Assembly: GCF_001969855.1 (NCBI RefSeq)
Contig: NZ_MRBL01000027.1
Location: 1 to 64,000, forward strand
From: Bacillus haynesii
GTDB lineage: Bacteria > Bacillota > Bacilli > Bacillales > Bacillaceae
Length of the DNA stretch: 64,000 bases
Reading direction: 5' to 3'
Below, in pieces: positions 7,830 through 16,482 of the stretch. Position numbers and translations under genes: made by a program. The notes beneath the pieces were generated by a model that saw nothing but the letters and a program-made list of their open reading frames with translations, did no database searches and was not told the DNA's origin. Numbering within the stretch: the first letter of the stretch is position 1; each line of letters starts with the position of its first letter.

Positions 7830-8777
7830 TTAAGTTTTCATTAAGAATGTCAATGTTTCTTTCAGTCCTTCTTGATAAGGTGTCGCGGGAATTTTTCCTA
7901 TTCTCTTTTCGTATTTTTCTCCGTTTAGAATGAATGCTTCTTCTGTTAGGTACATGATTTCTACTACTTCTTTCATTACTGGATCAAATAATCCGCTTAT
8001 CCGAATGGCATGTTTATTTAATGGCATGACGAATTTGTTATTGCCGGTAATTTGGCGTGCGATTTTTATGATTTCTTTACCTGAAATCAGACCGGCGCCG
8101 GGGATGTTCCAGTTTTCACCGTAAGAATCGTCTTTACTTGCGATTTTCACAATCATTTTTGCGGCATCAGGCAAATATACGTACTCCCGGGGGGTTTTTA
8201 GATTGCCGATAAAAACAGCTATTTTATTTGCAGCCATTCCGGTTAATGTAGGTTGTAAATAAGAATTTTGCGAAGTTTTTCCATAATAGTCCGGCAGTCT
8301 GACGATTAATGGTTTGGCATTTTTCCATTTCTTATCGAATATTAAGTTTTCAAAATCTACTCTTATCCTTCCTTTTTTGGTATGGGGGAGTTTCGGATGA
8401 TTTTCATCTCCTTTGGCAACTTGACGGCCGTAAACATATATTCCATCCACAATCACGATTTTCTTGCCTAAAATATTTGCAGCCTTCATTACACTTTCAC
8501 CGAGAAGCAGGAGTTTATCTGCCATTTCATGATATTGAACATTGGCGCATTGAAATATCACATCTGCATCTTTTGCTGCTTCAATGATGGTCTTTTCATC
8601 AAAGACATCGCCAAGCTGATAAGTTAATAGCGGTGTAGAATGATGCTCATTTATGAGCTTCTTTAGTTTATTTTCAGAACGGCCGAAAGCGGTAACCTGA
8701 ATATTTCTTGACAGCAATTCTGAAACAATGGCTTGACCAGTTCCACCTGTTGCGCCTAAAACAATTGCTTTTTCCAT
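7830..8777 (-). CDS. NAD(P)-binding Rossmann-fold protein (NmrA/epimerase-like)
   Basis: A 315-residue atypical short-chain dehydrogenase/epimerase-family protein. The N-terminal nucleotide-binding motif GATGGTGQAI is at residues ~8-17, followed by FGRSENKL as the likely NADP-phosphate contact. The motif YG at ~116 (GIYVYGRQVAKG) stands where a catalytic Tyr could sit. It may be an oxidoreductase or a redox-sensing NmrA-like protein. The start ATG 8777 follows AAGGGGGAA. Its promoter overlaps a 20-bp inverted repeat shared with the neighbouring TetR gene, so it is very likely the TetR target. No substrate can be inferred. Confidence 0.75.
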   Translation of the reverse strand: MEKAIVLGATGGTGQAIVSELLSRNIQVTAFGRSENKLKKLINEHHSTPLLTYQLGDVFDEKTIIEAAKDADVIFQCANVQYHEMADKLLLLGESVMKAANILGKKIVIVDGIYVYGRQVAKGDENHPKLPHTKKGRIRVDFENLIFDKKWKNAKPLIVRLPDYYGKTSQNSYLQPTLTGMAANKIAVFIGNLKTPREYVYLPDAAKMIVKIASKDDSYGENWNIPGAGLISGKEIIKIARQITGNNKFVMPLNKHAIRISGLFDPVMKEVVEIMYLTEEAFILNGEKYEKRIGKIPATPYQEGLKETLTFLMKT

Positions 8778-8798
8778 TGAAAATTCCCCCTTAAGTTT

Positions 8799-8818
8799 GT
8801 TATTTATTAATCAATAAC
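8799..8818. promoter_or_regulatory. TetR-type operator candidate, site B (upstream of the oxidoreductase)
   Basis: GTTATTTATTAATCAATAAC is a near-perfect palindrome, with outer arms GTTATT/AATAAC and core ATTAAT. It sits 22-41 bases upstream of the ATG at 8777, the place of the core promoter. Confidence 0.65.
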
Positions 8819-8828
8819 TAATCCTTAA

Positions 8829-8852
8829 ATAAAAAACCGAAACGAATCGGTT
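8829..8852 (-). terminator. Terminator after the tetR-type gene
   Basis: On the minus strand AACCGA/TCGGTT (8835-8852) is followed by six T. It separates the regulator transcript from the downstream oxidoreductase. Confidence 0.75.
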
Positions 8853-8855
8853 ATT

Positions 8856-9371
8856 TTATTCTGTTTGGCCGTGCATGATCTCCGGCAAATCTAAGAAATA
8901 GGAAATGTTGCAAAGTATCCCTCTCGCCAAGAAAGTCGTTACTTCCCTCTCTGCATTCGGAACATTCGCTTCCTGGAACCTTTCCAGCGTATAGCTTCTA
9001 ATACGAGATAAGCCCGTTTTTGAACAATTTCTTATCGATTCCTCCGTAACTGATAGTCCGATGACCTGCAAGGCTATTTCATTAGGGTGTGATACAGACA
9101 ACTCTTCATATGCTTTGACCATGTTTGCTACGATTTGTTCGGGGCTGGATTCGACATTTTGAAACGTTTGGAGGATCCTTTCAAAGGCCCGATCGAGCGC
9201 GGCAACGAACAACTCTTCCTTCGTCTTGAAAAACCTAAATATATAGGGCTGAGAAATACCGGCTTTTTCAGCAATGAATGCTGTCGTCGTATTATAATAT
9301 CCCTTTTCTGCAAACACCTCTAATCCAGCTTCAAGTATTTGCTCCTTTCGATTTTCCTTACTCTGTCTCAT
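8856..9371 (-). CDS. TetR/AcrR family transcriptional regulator
   Basis: A 171-residue repressor. The N-terminal helix-turn-helix is at residues ~10-56 (EVFAEKGYYNTTTAFIAEKAGISQP split over the recognition region, then YIFRFFKTKEELF). It is followed by a helical ligand-binding domain somewhat shorter than the usual 190 residues. ATG 9371 follows AAAGGAGG. A copy of its probable operator lies 24-43 bases upstream of its own start and a better copy lies before the oxidoreductase gene, so autoregulation plus control of that neighbour is likely. The inducer is unknown. Confidence 0.88.
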   Translation of the reverse strand: MRQSKENRKEQILEAGLEVFAEKGYYNTTTAFIAEKAGISQPYIFRFFKTKEELFVAALDRAFERILQTFQNVESSPEQIVANMVKAYEELSVSHPNEIALQVIGLSVTEESIRNCSKTGLSRIRSYTLERFQEANVPNAEREVTTFLARGILCNISYFLDLPEIMHGQTE

Positions 9372-9394
9372 GATATGCCGCCTCCTTTCATTTT

Positions 9395-9414
9395 GTTATT
9401 GATTGATTACTTAC
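9395..9414. promoter_or_regulatory. TetR-type operator candidate, site C (upstream of the tetR-type gene)
   Basis: GTTATTGATTGATTACTTAC shares the left half GTTATTGATT with the consensus of sites A and B and four of six bases of the right half. It is located 24-43 bases before the regulator's ATG, mirroring site B. Confidence 0.5.
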
Positions 9415-9520
9415 TAAGATCGTAACAGATTTCTTTTTAGGATTCAAGCACGTCATTTTAAAAAAATGCATCATATGGCGCAGCCGTTTTCCAATCAATC
9501 AGAATAATACGCGGATTCCA

Positions 9521-10246
9521 TCACCGGTCCCGCTTCAGAGGCCAAAATAAAACGTGCTGCCGTTTGGCGTAATGGAGAAGCGGAGCGGTTTCAGGCAATA
9601 TGAGACCGCTTGCTCCGGGCACGGTGTTTTCTCGGATTTCGGCTTCGGCCCGCTGCAGCACCCATGGAGAATGATGAATATCTTCATAGTAGACCCGGTT
9701 GTTGTGCGTGGTATACAGGCGGTATCTTTCAGTCAGCCAGTATTCGATTGACCCTTTTTGCGCGGTAAAGGGATCTGACAGCGGGCGGTAGCTCGCGCGG
9801 AAGGCCGCTTTCGAATCATCCCTTCTGCTGGAAAATTCAATATGGTTTTCTTCTTTTACAAAGTTTATCCCGGCTTGAAAATAAGGCAAGTGGAACATTG
9901 AGCGCGCGCCGGCGACGGCTAAGTGCGAAGCGGCGTCAAGACTGAAAAAATAAATGCCCGGTATGCCTTTATATGATACATATGTCCGGACATTCAGCTC
10001 GGGAAATCTGCTCATGAAAGGAAAGGGCGGCAAAAAACGGGGACGCATATTTGTCAGCAGAAAAGGCAAGATGCCGATCCACGTTTTTCCGTTGAATGTC
10101 TCCAATTCCAAGGCCGCCGGTACTTGTCCGCGAATGACTTCAGGATCAACAGCCCAATGGGCAAATAATACATGATTCCATGTTTGAGTCATCATCCACG
10201 GTCCCTCAGGCAGTGGAAAAGGGCGGTGAGAAGTATTTTTTATCAT
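9521..10246 (-). CDS. DUF2071 family protein, YqjF-like
   Basis: A 241-residue protein of the DUF2071/YqjF family, which folds like acetoacetate decarboxylase but has no proven reaction. Family features include the start around MTQTWNHVLFAHWAVDP (residues ~19-35), the WIGILPFLL segment and LNVRTYVSYKGIPGIYFFSLDA. The C-terminal block includes WPLKR. ATG 10246 has AAAGGAGAG upstream. It stands alone, divergent from the Mn catalase gene. I see no signal peptide or membrane segment. The name follows B. subtilis yqjF by resemblance only; the paralogue identity is not certain. Confidence 0.75.
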   Translation of the reverse strand: MIKNTSHRPFPLPEGPWMMTQTWNHVLFAHWAVDPEVIRGQVPAALELETFNGKTWIGILPFLLTNMRPRFLPPFPFMSRFPELNVRTYVSYKGIPGIYFFSLDAASHLAVAGARSMFHLPYFQAGINFVKEENHIEFSSRRDDSKAAFRASYRPLSDPFTAQKGSIEYWLTERYRLYTTHNNRVYYEDIHHSPWVLQRAEAEIRENTVPGASGLILPETAPLLHYAKRQHVLFWPLKRDR

Positions 10247-10366
10247 AGAACAGCTCTCCTTTGGTTCAAATTTTGAAGCGCATCCCGAACCTGTTGTACG
10301 GTTTTATGATTTCCCTTTTCGGCTAAATCAAAAACGAGGATACAAAAAACGGAGGAGTGATCTGAT

Positions 10367-11188
10367 TTGTTCAAGCATACGAAAGTGCTGCAGTACCCTG
10401 CCAAACCTGAAAGACCCGACCCTGTCTTCGCAAAGAAAATGCAGGAGATACTCGGCGGCCAGTACGGAGAAATATCTGTGGCGATGCAATACCTTTTTCA
10501 AGGGTGGAATACGCGGGGAAATGAAAAGTATAAAGATTTGCTGATGGATACGGCGGCAGAGGAAATCGGACACGTCGAAATGATTGCGACGATGATCGCG
10601 CGGCTGCTTGAGGATGTTCCGGTTTACGAGCAGGAAAAAGCAGCAGATGATCCTGTCATCGGCGCCATTATGGGCGGAATGAACCCTCATCATGCGATCG
10701 TTTCGGGACTGGGAGCCATGCCTGAAAACAGCACCGGTGTTCCGTGGAATGCAGGCTATATCGTAGCGAGCGGCAACCTTTTGGCCGATCTTCGCGCAAA
10801 TGTCAACGCTGAATCACAAGGCAGACTGCAAGTCGCACGGCTGTACGAAATGACGGATGACAAAGGCGTACAAGATATGCTCGGTTTTCTTTTGGCAAGA
10901 GATACGATGCACCAAAACCAGTGGATCGCCGCGATCAAAGAATTGGAAGAAAAAGAAGGCGTCATCGTGCCCGGTACGGTTCCGGCGGAATATGAAAAAG
11001 AAGAAGTTTCGCACACTTTATACAATTTTTCGGATGGAGAAGAAAGTGCACAGTTTGATTGGCTGAAAGGAAAGGCGCCGGACGGAGCGGAATTTCACTA
11101 TGAGAGCGGCCCTGTCGCATATGGAGAAAAACCGGTCTTAAAGCCCGCTCCAAAACGAAGCCACAATACACCTGACTATGGAGAATAA
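10367..11188 (+). CDS. Manganese (di-Mn) catalase, YdbD-like
   Basis: A 273-residue haem-free catalase that converts hydrogen peroxide to water and oxygen. It has the two ferritin-like helix pairs with their metal ligands: Glu in GEISVAMQYLFQ, EEIGHVEM (Glu and His), Glu in NVNAESQGRL, and His in DTMHQNQW. The start is TTG 10367, with GGAGGAG ten bases upstream; no better start exists. The C-terminal tail (residues ~230-273) is polar and ends in NTPDYGE. B. subtilis relatives include YdbD and the spore-coat protein CotJC; this length fits YdbD rather than CotJC. Confidence 0.88.
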   Translation: MFKHTKVLQYPAKPERPDPVFAKKMQEILGGQYGEISVAMQYLFQGWNTRGNEKYKDLLMDTAAEEIGHVEMIATMIARLLEDVPVYEQEKAADDPVIGAIMGGMNPHHAIVSGLGAMPENSTGVPWNAGYIVASGNLLADLRANVNAESQGRLQVARLYEMTDDKGVQDMLGFLLARDTMHQNQWIAAIKELEEKEGVIVPGTVPAEYEKEEVSHTLYNFSDGEESAQFDWLKGKAPDGAEFHYESGPVAYGEKPVLKPAPKRSHNTPDYGE

Positions 11189-11212
11189 AAAGAGCCGAAC
11201 GGCTCTTTTTTT
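11188..11212 (+). terminator. Terminator after the Mn catalase gene
   Basis: Stem AGAGCC/GGCTCT with loop GAAC, then seven T. Confidence 0.85.
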
Positions 11213-11322
11213 ATTTTTTAAAATGACAAAACACTCCGTAAATATTAAAATAAGTGACAGATTTGCAGATTTTTTTATTGTCAGGTAAGCTTACTATAAA
11301 AACAACAGTAAGGAGTTAGATC

Positions 11323-12252
11323 ATGAGTAAAGTACTTATTTTTGGCCACAAAAATCCGGATACGGATACGATTTGTTCAGCGATTGCATATGCCGAATTA
11401 AAAAAGGAGCTCGGCATTGACGCAGAGCCCGTCCGCCTCGGCGAAATCAACGGTGAAACCGAATACGCGCTTGAGAAATTCAATGCAGAAGTGCCTCGCC
11501 TTGTGAACACTGTCGCGAATGAAACAGACAGCGTGATTCTGGTTGACCATAATGAGCGCCAGCAGAGCGTCGATGACCTGGATCAGGTTCGCGTGCTTGA
11601 AGTTATCGACCACCACCGGATCGCCAATTTTGAAACGAGCGACCCTCTGTATTACCGTGCAGAGCCTGTAGGCTGCACGGCAACGATCTTAAACAAGCTC
11701 TATAAAGAAAACGGCGTCGAAATTAAAAAAGATATCGCAGGACTGATGCTGTCGGCGATCATTTCAGATTCCCTCTTATTCAAATCTCCGACTTGCACAG
11801 ATGAAGATGTCAAAGCTGCAAAAGAATTGGCTGCGATTGCCGGCGTTGATGCTGACAGCTATGGACTCGATATGCTGAAAGCCGGAGCTGATTTGAGCGC
11901 AAAAACGATTCCTCAGCTTCTTTCTCTGGACGCAAAAGAGTTTACGATGGGAAGCCATAAAGTGGAGATCGCGCAGGTTAACACTGTCGATACAAACGAC
12001 GTTCTCTCCCGCAAAGAGGAAGTTGACGCAGAACTTGCAAAAGTGGTGTCTGAAAAAGGATTGGATTTATTTGTGTTTGTCGTAACTGACATTTTAACAA
12101 ACGACTCGGTTGTCGTCGCTTCAGGACAAGCTGCACAAGCAGTGGAAAAAGCGTTCAATGTTACATTGGCAGACAACACAGCGACACTGAAAGGCGTTGT
12201 ATCCCGCAAAAAACAAATTGTTCCGCCGTTAACCGAAGCCTTAAAAGGTTAA
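11323..12252 (+). CDS. ppaC: Manganese-dependent inorganic pyrophosphatase PpaC
   Basis: A 309-residue cytoplasmic family II pyrophosphatase (DHH superfamily). It hydrolyses pyrophosphate to two phosphates and so pulls nucleic acid and other syntheses forward. Metal ligands are visible in [13 protein letters not shown] (residues ~7-19), ILVDHNE and [10 protein letters not shown]. The C-terminal DHHA2 domain ends with the substrate-binding [13 protein letters not shown] 11323 follows AAGGAG. It is monocistronic, closed by the terminator at 12264-12293. Confidence 0.96.
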   Translation: MSKVLIFGHKNPDTDTICSAIAYAELKKELGIDAEPVRLGEINGETEYALEKFNAEVPRLVNTVANETDSVILVDHNERQQSVDDLDQVRVLEVIDHHRIANFETSDPLYYRAEPVGCTATILNKLYKENGVEIKKDIAGLMLSAIISDSLLFKSPTCTDEDVKAAKELAAIAGVDADSYGLDMLKAGADLSAKTIPQLLSLDAKEFTMGSHKVEIAQVNTVDTNDVLSRKEEVDAELAKVVSEKGLDLFVFVVTDILTNDSVVVASGQAAQAVEKAFNVTLADNTATLKGVVSRKKQIVPPLTEALKG

Positions 12253-12263
12253 GGAAATAAAAA

Positions 12264-12293
12264 AACACCCGAATCATGAGATTCGGGTGTTTT
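12264..12293. terminator. Bidirectional terminator between ppaC and bcrC
   Basis: Stem AACACCCGAAT/ATTCGGGTGTT with A and T runs on both sides, located between the converging stops. Confidence 0.9.
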
Positions 12294-12294
12294 C

Positions 12295-12873
12295 TTATAC
12301 CGTTCTGGATACCGCTTTCCGCAATTTCCGCAAGATTGATTCATAGAGTGAAATGATCCGTTCAAAAAGCGGCTGCACATACGTTGAGAATCTAAACATA
12401 ACAAGTGATACGAATAAAGCGACCAAAATACTGCCCAATACGTCAACAGGGTAGTGGTGTCCGACCCAAATACGGGAAAAGCCCGTCAATAACCCGAAAG
12501 CAATCAGGCAGCTTCCAATTTTTCGATGATAAAGCCAAAAAGCGATCGAAATGGCTAACGCCCCGGTTGTATGATCGCTGGGAAATGAGGCGTCGGCAGC
12601 ATGGTGAATTAATACGTCCACATGGTGAGTGACAAATGGCCTCGGCTCATAGTAAACCAATGACAGCAAATAATTTGCCGCCAATCCGAGAATACCTGTT
12701 ACACCGGCCTGAAGAACGCTTATTTTATAAGAACGGTTCCCGAATATCCAGATCAAAAGCAAAATGAGCGCATACATGTAAATTGCTTTTTCTGTGATCA
12801 AAATCATGGCGCTGTCCAGGATGTGGTTGTGGTTTGCTAATTGATGAATACGTGTAAAAAGCCAATAGTTCAA
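12295..12873 (-). CDS. bcrC: BcrC (YwoA), undecaprenyl-diphosphate phosphatase
   Basis: A 192-residue PAP2-type membrane phosphatase with about five hydrophobic segments. It recycles undecaprenyl diphosphate for wall synthesis and so gives bacitracin resistance. All three PAP2 motifs are present: YEPRPF near residue 75, ASFPSDHTTGAL near 93, and SRIWVGHHYPVDVLGS near 133. The start is TTG 12873, preceded by AAAGGTGA; the following NYW matches the B. subtilis N-terminus. The ECF promoter at 12922-12948 fits known control of bcrC by cell-envelope-stress sigma factors (SigM, SigX, SigV). Confidence 0.95.
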   Translation of the reverse strand: MNYWLFTRIHQLANHNHILDSAMILITEKAIYMYALILLLIWIFGNRSYKISVLQAGVTGILGLAANYLLSLVYYEPRPFVTHHVDVLIHHAADASFPSDHTTGALAISIAFWLYHRKIGSCLIAFGLLTGFSRIWVGHHYPVDVLGSILVALFVSLVMFRFSTYVQPLFERIISLYESILRKLRKAVSRTV

Positions 12874-12921
12874 AAAATCACCTTTTTAATAGAGTAGTAG
12901 TTTTTGGTCAGACAGTTAGGA

Positions 12922-12948
12922 GACGTATTTGATTTTGCAAAAGTTTCA
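12922..12948 (-). promoter_or_regulatory. ECF sigma (SigM/SigX/SigV-type) promoter of bcrC
   Basis: On the minus strand TGAAAC (12943-12948) and CGTC (12922-12925) are separated by 17 bases, the textbook arrangement for Bacillus ECF sigma factors. It lies about 50 bases upstream of the bcrC start. Confidence 0.85.
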
Positions 12949-12981
12949 TTGATTACAGATCGGGCTGTATCCGCCTGCATG

Positions 12982-13004
12982 AAAAAAGCCGGGCATTCCC
13001 GGCC
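12982..13004 (-). terminator. Terminator after ywoG
   Basis: On the minus strand GCCGGG/CCCGGC with a 4-base loop is followed by TTTTTT. Confidence 0.85.
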
Positions 13005-13021
13005 CGGCGAGGTTGAACGGC

Positions 13022-14215
13022 TTATTCGGCCATTGAAATATCCCGCTTCTCCTTTGCGGGTGCAGGTTTTTGGCTCCATGTATACAGAAACAGGTTGATG
13101 AGCACGAAAACGCCTGAGAATAAATAAATGTTTGAAAAACCGGCATGTGCCACAACTAACCCGAAAACATAGGATCCGACTGCGATCCCGGTATCAAACA
13201 GCGTAAAATAAGTCGCTGTGGCATAGCCGCTCCGGTGAGACGGCGAAGCCTGAATCGCCAAGGTCTGAAGGCACGGTGTGATCGATCCGTAGCCGATGCC
13301 GATGACAGCTCCGGATAGCAAAAGCATCGCACTGCTGTTTGTAAAAGCAAGCAGGAAAAGCCCGACGCAAAAAATGATAATGGACGGATAAATGACGACT
13401 CCCGGACCGACTTTATCATACAGTTTTCCCGTAAACGGCCGCGTGATCATCATTGTCACCGCGAACACCATAAAGAAATAGCTGCTTGCTTCAATAAGGC
13501 CGAGAGATTTGGCATAAACAGAGATGAAGGAAATGACGCTTGAATAACAAAACGACACGAACAATCCGACCGTGGCAATCCGAATCGCACCCTTTTCAAA
13601 CATGTTGGAAAAAGACAGCCTGAACACAGCTGAACGGATGTCGTTTCCTTTAGGAATCCGGACCAGTGCTGTGCAGAGGATGGCTACAGTGACGATTCCT
13701 GAAAATAAAATAAACAGATCAGAAAAACTCATTTTATCCAGCAGATTCAAGGCGATAAACGGACCGATGACAACCGCCAAATTCATCGACATGGCAAAAT
13801 AGCCCAGACCTTCTCCACGGCGGGCCGGCGGGATTAAATCGGCTGCAATTGCACTCGTCACCGTGGTGATGATGCTGAACCAAATGCCTTGGAAAAAGCG
13901 AATGCCAAGCAGCAGGTAGATATCATGAATGAAAATATAAAGAAATGATGCCAAAGTAAACAGCACGACGCTGATGAGTGCCATTCTTTTTTTGCCAAAA
14001 CGCTCAATAACCGCTCCCGAAAACGGCCTTGCAAAAATCGCAGACAGCATGAAGCCGCTGATCAAAAGGCCGCCCTCTGACTCGGAGCCGCCGAGCTCCT
14101 GCATCGCATAGACCGGGAGTACGGTCAACAGTGCGTAAAAATAGACGAATATAAACAAATTAATCAAAACGACCATGATAAAATCCCTGGTCCAAATGGG
14201 CTCAGCTTGCTTCAT
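13022..14215 (-). CDS. ywoG: YwoG, MFS drug-efflux-type transporter
   Basis: A 397-residue major facilitator with 12 predicted membrane segments and the DHA1 look of multidrug exporters. The loop 2-3 motif reads [14 protein letters not shown], and a second copy, [13 protein letters not shown], lies between segments 8 and 9. It is the second gene of the ywoH-ywoG operon, its ATG four bases after the regulator's stop with AGGAGGAG upstream. The substrate is unknown. MarR control suggests that a toxic small molecule induces it. Confidence 0.9.
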   Translation of the reverse strand: MKQAEPIWTRDFIMVVLINLFIFVYFYALLTVLPVYAMQELGGSESEGGLLISGFMLSAIFARPFSGAVIERFGKKRMALISVVLFTLASFLYIFIHDIYLLLGIRFFQGIWFSIITTVTSAIAADLIPPARRGEGLGYFAMSMNLAVVIGPFIALNLLDKMSFSDLFILFSGIVTVAILCTALVRIPKGNDIRSAVFRLSFSNMFEKGAIRIATVGLFVSFCYSSVISFISVYAKSLGLIEASSYFFMVFAVTMMITRPFTGKLYDKVGPGVVIYPSIIIFCVGLFLLAFTNSSAMLLLSGAVIGIGYGSITPCLQTLAIQASPSHRSGYATATYFTLFDTGIAVGSYVFGLVVAHAGFSNIYLFSGVFVLINLFLYTWSQKPAPAKEKRDISMAE

Positions 14216-14218
14216 AGG

Positions 14219-14647
14219 CTACAACTCCTCCTGATGTCCTTCCAATAATTGATTTAATAGCCTTTGGAATATTTTTTTATCCCGTTCTTCAAATACGGAA
14301 AGCATTTCCTCTTCAAATTCTTTCATTTTTAATTGAATGTCATCATATTTAATTTTGGCTTCTTCTGTCATCTTGACGACTTTTTCCCGTTTGTCATCAC
14401 CCTGTATCCGTTCGACCCAGCCGTTTTTTTCAAGGCGGCTGACGGTTCTCGTCACAGTCGGCGCCTCGACATGCAAGTAAGTCCATATGTCTTTTTGCGT
14501 CATTGGTCCGTAGGTGTGAAGACAGTATAGGATCGACCACTGTGAACCGTAAAGGCCGTATGCTTCGAGCTGTTCATTCGTTTTTTTCGCAACCATCCGT
14601 GTGCTTTGATTGAGCTGGTGAATAATCTTTCGATTGATATGTTCCAT
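14219..14647 (-). CDS. ywoH: YwoH, MarR family transcriptional regulator
   Basis: A 142-residue dimeric winged-helix repressor. The recognition region is at ~55-75 (MTQKDIWTYLHVEAPTVTRT) and the wing carries the family's D-R pair (ERIQGDDKREKVVKMT). ATG 14647 follows AAGGAGTCC. The perfect palindrome TTACCTAGGTAA lies 22-33 bases upstream and is its likely operator, so the operon should be autoregulated. Confidence 0.9.
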   Translation of the reverse strand: MEHINRKIIHQLNQSTRMVAKKTNEQLEAYGLYGSQWSILYCLHTYGPMTQKDIWTYLHVEAPTVTRTVSRLEKNGWVERIQGDDKREKVVKMTEEAKIKYDDIQLKMKEFEEEMLSVFEERDKKIFQRLLNQLLEGHQEEL

Positions 14648-14668
14648 TCCCGGACTCCTTCAAAATAG

Positions 14669-14680
14669 TTACCTAGGTAA
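14669..14680. promoter_or_regulatory. Probable YwoH operator
   Basis: Perfect 12-bp palindrome TTACCTAGGTAA in the ywoH leader/promoter region. MarR-family operators are typically such AT-flanked palindromes next to the regulator's own start. Confidence 0.6.
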
Positions 14681-14789
14681 ATAATAAACTTTATTCATTT
14701 TACCGGAAGTCAAGATTAGTGTAAAGTTAAAATTTTTGAAACCCGAAATAAAATTATCAGAGAAACCCCTTGTCCTCCTTGAGTTTTTA

Positions 14790-14818
14790 GCATAATCCCA
14801 TTTAAATGCTAATACACT
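14790..14818 (+). promoter_or_regulatory. SigE-type promoter of usd-spoIIID
   Basis: GCATAAT (14790-14796) matches the sigma-E -35 KMATATT at six of seven positions. AATACACT (14811-14818) matches the -10 CATACAMT at seven of eight. The spacer is 14 bases. spoIIID is a known early mother-cell (SigE) gene, and the predicted start falls shortly before usd. Confidence 0.65.
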
Positions 14819-14858
14819 GATACAAACCTAACAAAGAGAGTGTTTGAGGTGAGGGATC

Positions 14859-14969
14859 GTGGGAGTATTTCAAAATTCTACTTGGAAAAGCATAAATCGA
14901 AGAAGCTGCGCAAATAGCGAATTTTTTCACAAGACGGATCTCATTTCACACTTCTCACATCCATTTTAG
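14859..14969 (+). CDS. usd: usd, small upstream ORF needed for spoIIID translation
   Basis: A 36-codon ORF starting with GTG 14859 behind GAGGTGAGG. Its TAG stop (14967-14969) directly touches the GGGAGG that serves spoIIID. In B. subtilis, usd is a small ORF of similar size in this position, and its translation is required for spoIIID translation, presumably by opening mRNA structure around the SD. Position, length and the stop/SD abutment all agree with that model. The peptide (MGVFQNSTWKSINRRS...) shows no domain and is probably not the functional product. Confidence 0.75.
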   Translation: MGVFQNSTWKSINRRSCANSEFFHKTDLISHFSHPF

Positions 14970-14983
14970 GGAGGTCGAGTGGT

Positions 14984-15259
14984 GTGCACGATTACATCAA
15001 AGAGCGAACAATCAAGATAGGGAAGTACATCGTGGAGACGAAAAAAACGGTTCGTGTGATAGCGAAGGAGTTTGGTGTTTCCAAAAGTACCGTTCACAAG
15101 GATTTGACAGAAAGGCTGCCTGAAATTAATCCTGACCTGGCCAATGAAGTAAAAGAAATTCTTGATTATCATAAATCAATCAGACATTTGCGGGGCGGAG
15201 AAGCGACAAAACTAAAATACAAGAAAGAGGAAATCTTTGAAAGAGAACCCGTGCAATAA
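14984..15259 (+). CDS. spoIIID: SpoIIID, mother-cell sporulation regulator
   Basis: A 91-residue DNA-binding protein that activates and represses many SigE and SigK genes in the mother cell. The helix-turn-helix is at residues ~23-43 (VRVIAKEFGVSKSTVHKDL). A basic C-terminal region follows (HLRGGEATKLKYKK), known to take part in DNA binding. The start is GTG 14984 with GGGAGG 9-14 bases upstream. It is translationally coupled to usd. Confidence 0.97.
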   Translation: MHDYIKERTIKIGKYIVETKKTVRVIAKEFGVSKSTVHKDLTERLPEINPDLANEVKEILDYHKSIRHLRGGEATKLKYKKEEIFEREPVQ

Positions 15260-15444
15260 GGAATAATGGCTCAGAAACGAGCAGCGTTTATCAGAATTTC
15301 CCGGTATCCTCCGTAAAAAGCCACAAAAATTTTATGAAGAACTTTAATAAGCTCTCTTTTTTTTCTAATATTTATGATAAAATATATAATTAGGGCAGAA
15401 TGTGGACATTGCTGTGAAACAGATTTCGAGGAGGATATAGATAG

Positions 15445-16446
15445 ATGTTTGCAAGGGATATTGGTATTGACCTTGGTACAGCGAATGTGCTGATCCATGT
15501 CAAAGGAAAAGGTATTGTCTTAAATGAACCATCAGTCGTTGCTCTTGACAAAAACAATGGGAAAGTGCTCGCTGTCGGTGAAGAAGCAAGGAGAATGGTA
15601 GGACGTACACCTGGGAATATTGTTGCGATACGTCCATTAAAAGACGGCGTCATTGCCGATTTTGAAGTAACAGAAGCCATGCTGAAGCATTTCATTAACA
15701 AGCTGAATGTAAAAGGTCTTTTCTCAAAGCCGCGCATGCTGATTTGCTGCCCTACAAATATTACTTCTGTAGAGCAGAAGGCCATTAGAGAAGCTGCCGA
15801 AAAAAGCGGCGGAAAGCATGTATTTTTGGAGGAAGAGCCTAAGGTGGCCGCAATCGGAGCGGGAATGGATATTTTCCAGCCAAGCGGAAACATGGTAGTT
15901 GATATCGGCGGTGGAACGACAGATATCGCAGTCATCTCAATGGGCGATATTGTCACCGCCTCTTCTATTAAAATGGCCGGGGACAAGTTTGATCTTGAAA
16001 TCTTAAACTACATCAAACGCGAGTACAAGCTGCTCATAGGCGAACGGACAGCCGAAGACATTAAGATTAAAGTCGCAACTGTTTTCCCAGACGCACGTCA
16101 CGAGGAAATTTCCATCCGCGGCCGCGACATGGTCACAGGATTGCCGAGAACCATTACGGTAACGAGCAAAGAGGTGGAAGAAGCGCTGCGCGAATCTGTA
16201 TCTGTCATTGTACAGGCTGCCAAGCAGGTGCTCGAAAGAACGCCGCCTGAGCTGTCAGCCGACATTATCGACAGAGGCGTTATCATTACAGGAGGCGGCG
16301 CATTGTTAAACGGTCTTGACCAGCTTCTTGCCGAAGAACTGAAAGTGCCGGTTCTCGTTGCTGAAAATCCGATGGATTGTGTGGCAGTCGGTACGGGTGT
16401 CATGCTTGATAACATGGACAAGCTTCCTAAGCGCAAACTGAGCTGA
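15445..16446 (+). CDS. mbl: Mbl, MreB-like actin homologue
   Basis: A 333-residue bacterial actin that forms membrane-bound filaments guiding cylindrical wall synthesis. Actin-fold nucleotide motifs are present: DLGTANVLIHVKG (residues ~7-19), DIGGGTTDIAVISMG (~152) and GGGALLNGLDQLL (~280). The N-terminal MFARDIGID matches Mbl rather than MreB or MreBH, and so does the neighbourhood (spoIIID upstream, flhO downstream). The start ATG 15445 follows GAGGAGG. Its own promoter should lie in the 185-base gap after spoIIID. Confidence 0.96.
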   Translation: MFARDIGIDLGTANVLIHVKGKGIVLNEPSVVALDKNNGKVLAVGEEARRMVGRTPGNIVAIRPLKDGVIADFEVTEAMLKHFINKLNVKGLFSKPRMLICCPTNITSVEQKAIREAAEKSGGKHVFLEEEPKVAAIGAGMDIFQPSGNMVVDIGGGTTDIAVISMGDIVTASSIKMAGDKFDLEILNYIKREYKLLIGERTAEDIKIKVATVFPDARHEEISIRGRDMVTGLPRTITVTSKEVEEALRESVSVIVQAAKQVLERTPPELSADIIDRGVIITGGGALLNGLDQLLAEELKVPVLVAENPMDCVAVGTGVMLDNMDKLPKRKLS

Positions 16447-16453
16447 TCAGAAG

Positions 16454-16482
16454 CCTCATTCTTTTTTAGAATGAGGTTTTTT
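16454..16482 (+). terminator. Terminator after mbl
   Basis: Stem CCTCATTC/GAATGAGG followed by TTTTTT. Confidence 0.85.
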
